A stretch of DNA of 64,000 nucleotides, from positions 209,066-273,065 of the forward strand of contig NZ_BLVZ01000010.1 in the NCBI RefSeq assembly GCF_015471405.1, read 5' to 3'. The position numbers and the translations under genes were made by a program. Below, piece after piece: positions 56,803 to 64,000 of this stretch. This DNA is from Pseudomonas cichorii. Its GTDB lineage: Bacteria; Pseudomonadota; Gammaproteobacteria; Pseudomonadales; Pseudomonadaceae. Positions within the stretch are counted from its first letter, which is position 1; every line of letters starts with the position of its first letter. The notes beneath the pieces were generated by a model. It saw only the letters and a program-made list of their open reading frames with translations, ran no database searches and was not told where the DNA came from.

Positions 56803-57369
56803 ATGCGTTATGCCCTGGATCACAAAGCTCAAACCCATGAGCGCATCATCAAGGAAGCGTCGGCACGCTTTCGCCGTGACGGTATTGGTGCCACAGGCCT
56901 GCAGCCGTTGATGAAAGCGCTGGGTCTGACCCATGGCGGCTTTTATGCCCACTTCAAATCCAAGGATGACCTGGTAGAGCAGGCCCTGCGTAGCGCCGCG
57001 AAAGAAGCGGAGGAAACCATCGGCAAGTTCTTCGCCATGGAAGACCCGCTGTCTGGCCTCATCGACCTGTACCTCTCGACCGAGCACCGCGACTCTCCCG
57101 AATCAGGCTGTCCGCTGCCAAACATTTGTGCAGAACTGGGGCAGACAGGCAAACCCAGCATAACCACCGATGAAATCATCCTTCATCTGCAATCGTCATT
57201 TGCCAAGGTATTGCCAGGGGAAAACATCGAGGAAAGAAGCATCAGCATCCTGTCGACACTGGTTGGAGCCCTGGTACTGTCGCGCAGTACTCAGGACGCC
57301 AAACTGTCGGAGCAGATTCTGAACAACACACGCGACAGGCTCAAACAGGAAATAAAAGAGGTTCGTTGA
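56803..57369 (+). CDS. TetR-family transcriptional regulator
   Basis: A 188-residue TetR protein. The helix-turn-helix is in IGATGLQPLMKALGLTHGGF and the ligand domain includes SPESGCPLPNICAELG. It has no adjacent target on the opposite strand, and its stop leads into the converging comEA gene. The ligand is unknown. Confidence 0.9.
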   Translation: MRYALDHKAQTHERIIKEASARFRRDGIGATGLQPLMKALGLTHGGFYAHFKSKDDLVEQALRSAAKEAEETIGKFFAMEDPLSGLIDLYLSTEHRDSPESGCPLPNICAELGQTGKPSITTDEIILHLQSSFAKVLPGENIEERSISILSTLVGALVLSRSTQDAKLSEQILNNTRDRLKQEIKEVR

Positions 57370-57458
57370 GCGTCCAACCCGCGAGGCTGGAGCTGCACGA
57401 GCGTCATTCCCGTGCAGAGGATGAAAGCTCGGCGATTGACCGGACTTTCAAGGCGCTA

Positions 57459-57791
57459 TCATTCAACCGCCAACTTGTCGCGATTCTTGTCCAGAAGAGC
57501 CTTGCCAATGCCCTTTACTTCAATCAGTTCTTCGACGGATGCAAACTCACCGTTGGCTTCCCGATAAGCAACTATCGCACTGGCTTTATTTTTACCGATA
57601 CCCACAAGTTCCTTTTGAAGTGTGTCGGCATCGGCCTTATTGATATTGACAGTTCCGGTTTGCTGTTGCTGGGCAACAGAATGAGGGGCAACGGTATCAG
57701 TCATCATCTGGCCAGCAGGTGCCGCCGTAACGGCAACCGAGAAGCTGGCAAGCAAGGCAAATAACAACGAGGACAAAAAATCAGTTCGCAT
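57459..57791 (-). CDS. ComEA-family helix-hairpin-helix DNA-binding protein
   Basis: A 110-residue secreted protein. A signal peptide (FLSSLLFALLASFSVAVTAAP) is followed by a helix-hairpin-helix pair (INKADADTLQKELVGIGKNKA and VEELIEVKGIGKALLDKN) that binds double-stranded DNA. It may take part in DNA uptake, though it lies at the wbpM side of the O-antigen locus as in other pseudomonads. The ATG at 57791 sets the signal peptide at the N terminus. Confidence 0.9.
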   Translation of the reverse strand: MRTDFLSSLLFALLASFSVAVTAAPAGQMMTDTVAPHSVAQQQQTGTVNINKADADTLQKELVGIGKNKASAIVAYREANGEFASVEELIEVKGIGKALLDKNRDKLAVE

Positions 57792-57966
57792 AGATAACGC
57801 TCCATAGGATTCAAAGGCAGCACTCCAAATGCCGCCCTCATAATCTAGACCACTCGTTATCAGTATCAAAGGAACGGAAAGTGTCTACTTGTTTCCGCGC
57901 TCAATTTAAAACAGCGAAACATTTTAATTATTCTAATATATATTCAAGATATTAATGCGCACCCGA

Positions 57967-59970
57967 TTACTTCAAGTCAGTCCCCCGGCGACGCTCCTGA
58001 TATATCCAGTCAACAATTTCCCCTTCAGGGCTGTAGCCACTGACCGTTTCGCGCAGCAATTGGCGAACACTGTTGTAATCATCTTGATCAACGGCTTCAA
58101 GTAATGCCGTCAGTTGCCCTTTCAACACATCCCATTGCAGATGATCTTCGTTGGCGCTCATGATCATCGGATGCTCGGTGGCCACGACGTTTTCACCAAT
58201 GAGCAATTCCTCGTAAAGCTTTTCCCCGGGGCGCAAACCTGTGAACTCGATGGAAATATCGCCTTGGGGGTTCTTCTCCGAGCGAATGCTCAGGCCTGAC
58301 AGATGAATCATCTTTTCGGCCAGTTCGGTGATCCTGACGGGCTCGCCCATGTCCAGAACAAAGACATCACCTCCCTGCCCCATCGAGCCCGCCTGAATGA
58401 CCAGTTGCGCCGCTTCGGGAATGGTCATGAAGTAACGGGTGATCTTCGGATGAGTGACTGTTACCGGCCCGCCAGACTGGATCTGCTTGTGGAACAGCGG
58501 AATCACCGACCCCGAAGAACCCAGCACATTGCCAAAGCGAACCATGATGAAACGGGTCTTGTTGACCTGATGGACATTGGCCACGTCACCAAAGATCACC
58601 GGTGCGGTTTCACGGCTCAATGCCTGCAGGATCAGTTCGGCAAGCCGTTTGGTACTGCCCATGATGTTGGTAGGCCTGACAGCCTTGTCGGTAGAGATCA
58701 GGACGAAGTTGGAAACTCCGGCCTGCAAAGCCGCCTGAGCCGTATGAAGGGTGCCCATGACGTTATTGGCAACCCCCTCTGCAATGTTGTGCTCGACCAT
58801 CGGCACATGCTTGTAGGCGGCGGCGTGATAGACCGTATCGACCTTCCAGGTCCTCATGATGTCCAGCAGCTTTGGAGGGTTGCGTACAGACGCCAGAATA
58901 GGCAGCAACTTGACCCGCAAGGATTCACGCGCCACACGCTGCTCAAGCTCCGACAAGATGGAGTAAAGATTGAACTCGCCATGGTCGAGCAACAGCAGCT
59001 TCGTAGGCCCCAGCTCCAGTATCTGCCGGCATAACTCCGAACCAATGGAACCACCCGCCCCCGTCACCAGGACCGTCTGCCCCTTGATGCAATGCTCAAG
59101 CAGGTTTTCCCTGGCGGGCACAGGGTCACGCCCCAGAAGGTCCGCGATGTCGACCTCTTGAAGGTCATCGACCTTGACGCGCCCCGAAGCCAGATCCATG
59201 AACCCTGGAACACTTCGCACGTGCAGAGGAAAGCCCTCCAGAAACCCGAGAATCTCTCGACGGCGCCCACGTGAGGAAGACGGAATCGCCAACAGAATTT
59301 CCTGCGCACCCGTGACTTCGATCATGCGCTGGATATGTTTGGGCCTGTAAACGTGCAACCCGGAAATCACGCGGTTGGAGATCGACCTGTCATCATCGAT
59401 GAAAGCAACGGGGCGCATGAGCCTGCCCATTCGCAAGGCTGCCACCAGTTGATTGCCTGCGGCACCAGCGCCATAGATGGCGACCTTTGGCAGGCCATCG
59501 TCGCGATTGGCGAAAGGCATGTGTTGTGCGGCCACGAACCAGTCGCCGAGAAAATACTGCCGCATGGCCAGGCGCAGGCCGCCGATCATGATCATGCTCA
59601 GCCACCAGTAGTTGAACATGATCGAACGGGGAACCACATGCTGGTGGTTGCTGTACAGATAGACCACGCACCCAAGGACGAGCGCAGACAGCGTTACGGC
59701 CTTGATAATTGCTATCAGAGCATCGTTACCGAAATAACGCATGACCGCGCGATACATCCCGAACCGGATAAACAGCGGGATGGCAATGATCGGCGCACTG
59801 ACGAAAAGCCAGGTGTGTTTTTCAAGAGGGTTGATCAGGTCCTCAACGCCCAGACGAACGACAAATGCCATCCACAGAGCAAACCAGACCAGAAAGAGGT
59901 CAGCAACGACTTGAACTATTCGCTTTCTCCGCCGCGGCAAGGCCAGCAGCAAAGCTCGTAATCTGTTCAT
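57967..59970 (-). CDS. wbpM: UDP-GlcNAc 4,6-dehydratase-type WbpM/CapD membrane protein
   Basis: A 667-residue inner-membrane dehydratase that makes 4-keto-6-deoxy sugars for O antigen. Four membrane segments lie in residues 15-140, followed by an accessory nucleotide-binding domain (VAIYGAGAAGNQL) and the catalytic Rossmann domain (VLVTGAGGSIGSELC). STDKAVRPTNIMGSTKRLAE holds the Met-x3-Lys form of the catalytic site. The start MNRLRALLLALP fits homologues. It lies 106 bp downstream of wbpL. Confidence 0.93.
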   Translation of the reverse strand: MNRLRALLLALPRRRKRIVQVVADLFLVWFALWMAFVVRLGVEDLINPLEKHTWLFVSAPIIAIPLFIRFGMYRAVMRYFGNDALIAIIKAVTLSALVLGCVVYLYSNHQHVVPRSIMFNYWWLSMIMIGGLRLAMRQYFLGDWFVAAQHMPFANRDDGLPKVAIYGAGAAGNQLVAALRMGRLMRPVAFIDDDRSISNRVISGLHVYRPKHIQRMIEVTGAQEILLAIPSSSRGRRREILGFLEGFPLHVRSVPGFMDLASGRVKVDDLQEVDIADLLGRDPVPARENLLEHCIKGQTVLVTGAGGSIGSELCRQILELGPTKLLLLDHGEFNLYSILSELEQRVARESLRVKLLPILASVRNPPKLLDIMRTWKVDTVYHAAAYKHVPMVEHNIAEGVANNVMGTLHTAQAALQAGVSNFVLISTDKAVRPTNIMGSTKRLAELILQALSRETAPVIFGDVANVHQVNKTRFIMVRFGNVLGSSGSVIPLFHKQIQSGGPVTVTHPKITRYFMTIPEAAQLVIQAGSMGQGGDVFVLDMGEPVRITELAEKMIHLSGLSIRSEKNPQGDISIEFTGLRPGEKLYEELLIGENVVATEHPMIMSANEDHLQWDVLKGQLTALLEAVDQDDYNSVRQLLRETVSGYSPEGEIVDWIYQERRRGTDLK

Positions 59971-60075
59971 GCCTCCACGACCTCTCGATCCTCTACAAAA
60001 CGTTACACCCGATATCCGAAGCAAATGCAGACATGCAATGTCTCAATTTAGATGAAAAAGCGCTAATACTTAAAC

Positions 60076-61092
60076 TCAATTGGATTCCAGGCGGCCCGCA
60101 TCGAATTTAAGGGCCAATATGACGAGCGGCACATAGGCAATCAGCAAGCCCGTCAAACCGTCGCCATCGAATAGCGAAACCCACAACGCAACAGGCAGAA
60201 GCCAGAAGACATTGATAAAGCCGACAGCCAGGGTCACCGGAAGGTGCCTGCCATAACGACGCGAGGCGAACTGATACGCATGGCTTCGATGGGCTTCGTA
60301 TACCTTGTCTCCACGCAACAGACGGCGGGCAAGCGTCACAGTGGCATCGACGATAAATACCCCCAGCAAAATCAGCCAGGCCCAGAACAACTGAGGTGAA
60401 GCCCATGCAGCCTGCAGGGAAAGCACGCCCAGCGCGATGCCCAGAAACCCGCTGCCTGCATCGCCCATGAATATCCGTGCAGGAGGAAAATTCCAGTAGA
60501 GAAACCCCATCACCGCAGCAGCCAGCAGTACAGGCCCCCACAGCAACTCGCCAAAGCCGCCCAGTACATAAATGAGGCTGACACCGCCACAGACCGTTAC
60601 CGCCTCGATGCTGGCGATGCCGTCGATGCCGTCCATGAAGTTATAGAGGTTCAGCATCCAGACCAGGTAAAAAGCGGCAAGAACATGGCCGACAATCCCG
60701 AGGTCGAGGGTGAAACCAAAGAAATCGAGTGGCGCCAATCCTCCCAGCCAGGCAAGTGCCCATGCCGCCGCACTGAAATGCCCCAGCAAACGCCAGCGTG
60801 CGGCGATGTGCCCATGATCGTCCATGAAACCGATCACGGCGACCAGTCCGCCCGCACCAAGGATGGCCATCAGAGCCGAAAACGGAATCCGGTCTCCAAG
60901 CCCCAACAGCAGAATGGCAAGCAAAAAGGCTACAACAATGGAAACCCCGCCGCCTCGCGGTGTGGGAATCTTGTGTGAGCTACGAGCATTTGGGATATCC
61001 ATCAGGCTTCTGGACAGGGCGTACCTGCGAAGCACTGCCGTCAACCCTAAAGATAAAACCGCTACAGCGACTACCGAAAACCACTCAACCAT
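60076..61092 (-). CDS. wbpL: WbpL-like undecaprenyl-phosphate glycosyl-1-phosphate transferase
   Basis: A 338-residue polytopic enzyme of the MraY/WecA family with about 11 spans. NFMDGIDGIAS and IFMGDAGSGFLG are its metal- and substrate-binding loops. It loads the first sugar (QuiNAc or FucNAc type in P. aeruginosa) onto the lipid carrier to start O-antigen. It overlaps the 3' end of an epimerase remnant by 22 bp. Confidence 0.92.
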   Translation of the reverse strand: MVEWFSVVAVAVLSLGLTAVLRRYALSRSLMDIPNARSSHKIPTPRGGGVSIVVAFLLAILLLGLGDRIPFSALMAILGAGGLVAVIGFMDDHGHIAARWRLLGHFSAAAWALAWLGGLAPLDFFGFTLDLGIVGHVLAAFYLVWMLNLYNFMDGIDGIASIEAVTVCGGVSLIYVLGGFGELLWGPVLLAAAVMGFLYWNFPPARIFMGDAGSGFLGIALGVLSLQAAWASPQLFWAWLILLGVFIVDATVTLARRLLRGDKVYEAHRSHAYQFASRRYGRHLPVTLAVGFINVFWLLPVALWVSLFDGDGLTGLLIAYVPLVILALKFDAGRLESN

Positions 61093-61268
61093 TTTTTGCG
61101 TTCCAGAAAAGACCGTACTGTTTCTTCCATCGTGTCATTCACCCCCAGCAGTGATGCCCACTTGAACATCGTACAGGTTTTGGAAATATCGACCTGCAAA
61201 GAATCACAAAGCTTTTGTGAAAAACATGCCTTGCCCTGTATTACGCGCCCTGAAAACCAGAATGACTT
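61071..61268 (-). pseudogene. C-terminal remnant of a NAD-dependent epimerase/dehydratase
   Basis: An open frame of 65 codons with no start, ending at TAG 61071-61073. QGKACFSQKLCDSLQVDISK then TCTMFKWASLLGVNDTMEET and FLERK resemble the last 60 residues of sugar-nucleotide epimerases of the WbpV/GalE type (SLQVDISKT...LGW...S...EGL..T). The active-site part is missing. It meets the next gene within 14 bp, as if that gene replaced the rest of the operon. Confidence 0.7.
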
Positions 61269-61281
61269 TCAGCGTACGGGC

Positions 61282-62724
61282 TCAAGGTATGACCAACTCC
61301 AGACGCCGGTTTGCCAGTGAGTACTTTCGATTTAAAACATTGCCCAGCGCCTTCTTGGCACTCGCCTCGCCATGTACCAGCCTTATCTGCACTGGCCACT
61401 CGGCCATGTCCGTTACAAATCTGACCAGTTCTTCCTGATCCGCATGCGCGGAATAGCCCGCCACGGTAGAGATACCGGCACGAATCTCGAAGCGTTCTCG
61501 ATCAAGCTCGACATACCCGCCCACAGGGCCATGCTTCTGAATCGCAGCCCCTGGCGTGCCCTTGGCCTGATAACCGACAAAAACCACGTTATGCCGCCTG
61601 TCTCCCAGCATGGCTTTCAGATAGTTCACGATCCGCCCGCCGGCACACATGCCATTGCCTGCGATAACAATAGCGGGTCGTGCAGTACTGGCCAGATAGT
61701 TGACCGTCTGCAAATGCCGGGCATGGCTATCGATGGTAATCAATTGAGAAAACCCCAAAGGCCGTCTTCCGCTCTTCAAGCGCTCTTGAGCATCCTCATC
61801 CCAATAGTCCTGAAATGCCTGATAGACCCCGGTGAAGCGGCTGGCCAGAGGGGAGTCGAGAATGATCGGGAGCTGCGGCCAGTCCATCGGCAAGACAGAC
61901 GTGTCAGCAGGCCCGACATCCTGATCGGACAGCCTGCCCGGCAGTGTCTTGCGACGCAGGATATCTTCCAGCTCGTACAGCAACTCCTGAGTGCGACCAA
62001 TGCTGAATGCGGGAATCAAGACCGTGCCATGATCCTCCAGAGCCTGGTCAATCACCTGCTCAAGACGCAATTGCCGCGTGCTGCGGTCTGCATGAAGGCG
62101 ATCGCCATAAGTGCTCTCCAGCACCAGGATGTCAGCCCGCTCGGGTGACTTCGGGGAGGGAAGCATCGGTGCATGAGCCGCGCCCAGATCGCCCGAAAAC
62201 ACGACACGTTCCGTACGCCCTTCCAACGGATAGTGCAGATCGCACTCGATATACGCAGAGCCCAGAATATGCCCGGCACGTTGCAAACGAACCTTGCAGA
62301 TCAGCGAATCAGTGTTGGCCAGAACAAACCAGTGATCGAAGGGCAAGGCAATCACGCGCTTTTCAATCAGCGCCAGATAGCGGTCAATCTGCTTGCGGTC
62401 ATGGTGAAACTCAATCTTGAGGAGATCTTCCATTACCAGAGGCAGCAAATGCGCAGAAGGCTCGCTGCACAGAATAGGACCTTGATAACCCGCAGCCAGT
62501 AACCCGGGAATTCGTCCTACATGGTCGGCGTGTACATGAGTGACAATGAAAGCCTTGATGTCAGTTGGCGAAAAACCGAACTTGCCTGTGTCCGGCACCA
62601 CTCTTTCATGTTGAATCGCCCCACAGTCGATCAGCAGGCTACTGGCAGACTCCATGAACAACTGGTGACAAGAACCCGTGACATTATTAGTTGAGCCGTG
62701 ATGAATGATTTCAGGGAAAGACAT
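61282..62724 (-). CDS. beta-CASP metallo-beta-lactamase-fold RNA-processing-type hydrolase
   Basis: A 480-residue protein. The zinc motif HVHADHVG starts the metallo-beta-lactamase fold, with later ligands in RAGHILGSAYIEC, VFSGDLG and GYSAHADQEEL. The beta-CASP domain fills the middle, and the C-terminal part belongs to the RMMBL specificity region. Relatives (Ysh1/CPSF73-like) cut RNA. It is inserted between wbpL and lapA. A function in the polysaccharide locus is not known. Confidence 0.9.
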   Translation of the reverse strand: MSFPEIIHHGSTNNVTGSCHQLFMESASSLLIDCGAIQHERVVPDTGKFGFSPTDIKAFIVTHVHADHVGRIPGLLAAGYQGPILCSEPSAHLLPLVMEDLLKIEFHHDRKQIDRYLALIEKRVIALPFDHWFVLANTDSLICKVRLQRAGHILGSAYIECDLHYPLEGRTERVVFSGDLGAAHAPMLPSPKSPERADILVLESTYGDRLHADRSTRQLRLEQVIDQALEDHGTVLIPAFSIGRTQELLYELEDILRRKTLPGRLSDQDVGPADTSVLPMDWPQLPIILDSPLASRFTGVYQAFQDYWDEDAQERLKSGRRPLGFSQLITIDSHARHLQTVNYLASTARPAIVIAGNGMCAGGRIVNYLKAMLGDRRHNVVFVGYQAKGTPGAAIQKHGPVGGYVELDRERFEIRAGISTVAGYSAHADQEELVRFVTDMAEWPVQIRLVHGEASAKKALGNVLNRKYSLANRRLELVIP

Positions 62725-63131
62725 GCAGCCACCTGTTCTATAAGCCAGCCCCTGTGAATAACGTCAGGGCGTGACATCGAATGATTGAAAGATGGACTAT
62801 TCTGCGCTGCAAAGACTTATCTTCAAGTCTTGACAGGCGGGCACAAGAACAACAGAAAAAAGCGCCTGACATGGATAAACGACACTAAACACCCCGTAAA
62901 TCGGGGCAAACTAAAAACAGTCTAAAAAAGACTACTATCAAGAATTAACTTTCTCTAAGAACAATAAGAAAATTCCCACAAATGAAATCAGCACATAACT
63001 TATCAGGCAAAAGACGGGCCTGGCAGCCCCGTCAAGTAAAACTCAAGGAATGCGCAGAATCGGGACAGAAGACAAAAACTGCCAGGCTCTCATAAGCTTT
63101 TCGCACGGCAGCAGGCTCCGGGATGCCTGCT
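62725..63131. other. Gene-free region between the hydrolase and lapA
   Basis: A 407-bp AT-rich stretch. The only structure is CCCCG-TAAAT-CGGGG at 62892-62906, which may end the lapA/ihfB transcript. In relatives this place holds wzz and the sugar genes; I see no trace of them here. Confidence 0.6.
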
Positions 63132-63374
63132 TTAAATTGAACGAGCCGAGCGCGTACGCTTTTTACGCAGACTTACCAGCCAGGCAAGTACAGGCCCGAC
63201 CAGCATACCCAGCAGGAGCGCCAGAACGACAGGGATGGCCTGGGAAAGCCGAGGGGCAGACCAGCCGAAAAAAACCAACGTGACAGGCTGCTGATTCTCA
63301 AGCATGAATACCGTCGTTGCCAGAACGACAAGCAACACAACGACGATCAAGATGATTCGTTTGAAGATGTGCAT
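63132..63374 (-). CDS. LapA-domain membrane protein
   Basis: An 80-residue protein with two membrane segments (IILIVVVLLVVLATTVFM and IPVVLALLLGMLVGPVLAWLV) and the VTLVFFGW motif of DUF1049/LapA (LapA/YciS), which helps lipopolysaccharide assembly. It is 24 bp downstream of ihfB on the same strand. Confidence 0.88.
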   Translation of the reverse strand: MHIFKRIILIVVVLLVVLATTVFMLENQQPVTLVFFGWSAPRLSQAIPVVLALLLGMLVGPVLAWLVSLRKKRTRSARSI

Positions 63375-63398
63375 CCGCTGGTCCTTTGGTTATCGGCC

Positions 63399-63695
63399 TC
63401 AGAGGCCCTCTTCTTCATCCTCGTTGACTCGATCCCGCAACTCCTTGCCTGGCTTGAAGTGAGGAACGAATTTTCCGTCAAGACTGACAGACTGGCCCGT
63501 TTTAGGATTGCGCCCTACCCGCGGTGCGCGGTAATGCAGGGAGAAGCTGCCAAACCCGCGTATTTCGATGCGGTCGCCTGTTGCCAGGCACTGAGACATT
63601 TGTTCAAGCATGGTCTTGATGGCCAACTCGACATCCTTGGATGAGAGCAGCCCTTGATGGGTGACAATTCGTTCGATCAACTCCGACTTCGTCAT
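63399..63695 (-). CDS. ihfB: Integration host factor beta subunit
   Basis: A 98-residue DNA-bending protein. The DNA-binding arm is RAPRVGRNPKTGQ, and GFGSFSLHYR is the core. With IhfA it bends DNA at specific sites. AAGGGA precedes the ATG. The usual upstream neighbour, rpsA, is not in the window. Confidence 0.96.
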   Translation of the reverse strand: MTKSELIERIVTHQGLLSSKDVELAIKTMLEQMSQCLATGDRIEIRGFGSFSLHYRAPRVGRNPKTGQSVSLDGKFVPHFKPGKELRDRVNEDEEEGL

Positions 63696-64000
63696 ATTTT
63701 TCCCTTCTTTTTCAAGCAGCTAGATCAGCGCTCCGAAGGTTTTAGCATGACCGGATGATTTTGAACAGCCCATGTATTGACTTATGTGAGCTCATATCAA
63801 CCAGGCATGAATCCATGACAGGAGCATGACTGCAAAGGCGGGAATGGAGGACAAGAACAGTGACGCGAGGCAGGATGCGGCCTGCAAGGCATCTGGAGGC
63901 GTTTAAAACGTTTAAAGCACCCAGACAGCGGCTACAGAAACCCAGCGTTATAACCCCCAAATAGCGCTGTCTAGTCCTGAAATAGGTTTACACCTATCCA
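63696..64000. other. Region upstream of ihfB with IS-like end
   Basis: A 305-bp region with no gene. The last 33 bases (TGTCTAGTCCTGAAATAGG... to the edge) contain a hairpin ATAGGT-TTAC-ACCTAT at 63982-63997. They have the look of the end of an insertion sequence, but only one end is visible. Confidence 0.35.

Noticed and set aside
63742..63960. A 72-codon minus-strand frame upstream of ihfB
   Set aside because: Low-complexity Cys-rich reading with no ribosome site; more likely promoter DNA.

Overview
The window looks like a chromosomal segment of a fluorescent Pseudomonas, most likely of the P. syringae / P. cichorii side of the genus. Pointers are an ECF sigma factor nearly identical in character to PvdS, the earP-efp pair with an arginine at EF-P position 32, an ihfB ... 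wbpL-wbpM-comEA order, GC-rich codon usage, and syringae-type REP palindromes (GGAGCGAATTCATTCGCG). No rRNA, CRISPR array, phage or complete insertion sequence was seen.

Layout. 0-5.7 kb is a sulfur block: a divergent LysR regulator (partial), a 3-mercaptopropionate-type thiol dioxygenase overlapping a four-domain rhodanese, and a flavin monooxygenase overlapping an acyl-CoA-dehydrogenase-like desulfurisation enzyme. 6.2-15.5 kb is a complete CheD-containing chemosensory operon (mcp, cheY, STAS, cheA, mcp, cheW, cheR, cheD, cheB, then a NarL-type regulator). 15.5-18.9 kb returns to sulfur/oxide chemistry with a BisC-like molybdoenzyme and an orphan sulfonate-type binding protein. 19-28.8 kb is rich in regulators: LysR beside a secreted esterase, an MscS channel with a cyclic-nucleotide domain, a short AraC protein, two convergent winged-helix/STAND ATPase regulators whose 3' ends overlap, and a GlxA-type regulator next to a pirin.

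29.8-30.3 kb holds two tandem tRNA-Glu/tRNA-Gly units with a clear promoter and twin terminators. 30.5-44 kb is mainly housekeeping and oxidative-stress repair: free Met-sulfoxide reductase, an AAA+ ATPase, a hybrid histidine kinase, glutathione peroxidase, MsrB, AlaA aminotransferase, HtpX, a DODA-type dioxygenase, DEAD-box helicase, a spermidine-synthase-like protein and class II DAHP synthase. At 44.1 kb a REP pair and a 184-bp MITE-like element sit between aroG and a ycaQ-type glycosylase; the MITE supplies the ycaQ stop codon. 46.5-48.7 kb is ohrR-ohr with a second copy of the secreted esterase.

48.7-57.8 kb contains efp/earP, small conserved proteins, a GreAB-like factor, a hotdog thioesterase, two transporters, pvdS with a Fur box, a TetR regulator and comEA. 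58-63.7 kb is the B-band/O-antigen locus framework (ihfB, lapA, wbpL, wbpM, comEA), but the sugar-biosynthesis and glycosyltransferase genes are missing. Only a 65-codon C-terminal remnant of a NAD-dependent epimerase and an inserted beta-CASP metallo-hydrolase lie between ihfB/lapA and wbpL. This points to cassette loss or replacement. The last ~33 bases resemble an insertion-sequence terminus.

Nothing here is a convincing undescribed defence or mobile system. The strongest leads are the collapsed O-antigen locus, the MITE that rewrites the end of ycaQ, the alternating active/inactive rhodanese array, the overlapping STAND-regulator pair, and the duplicated esterase found in two regulatory settings.
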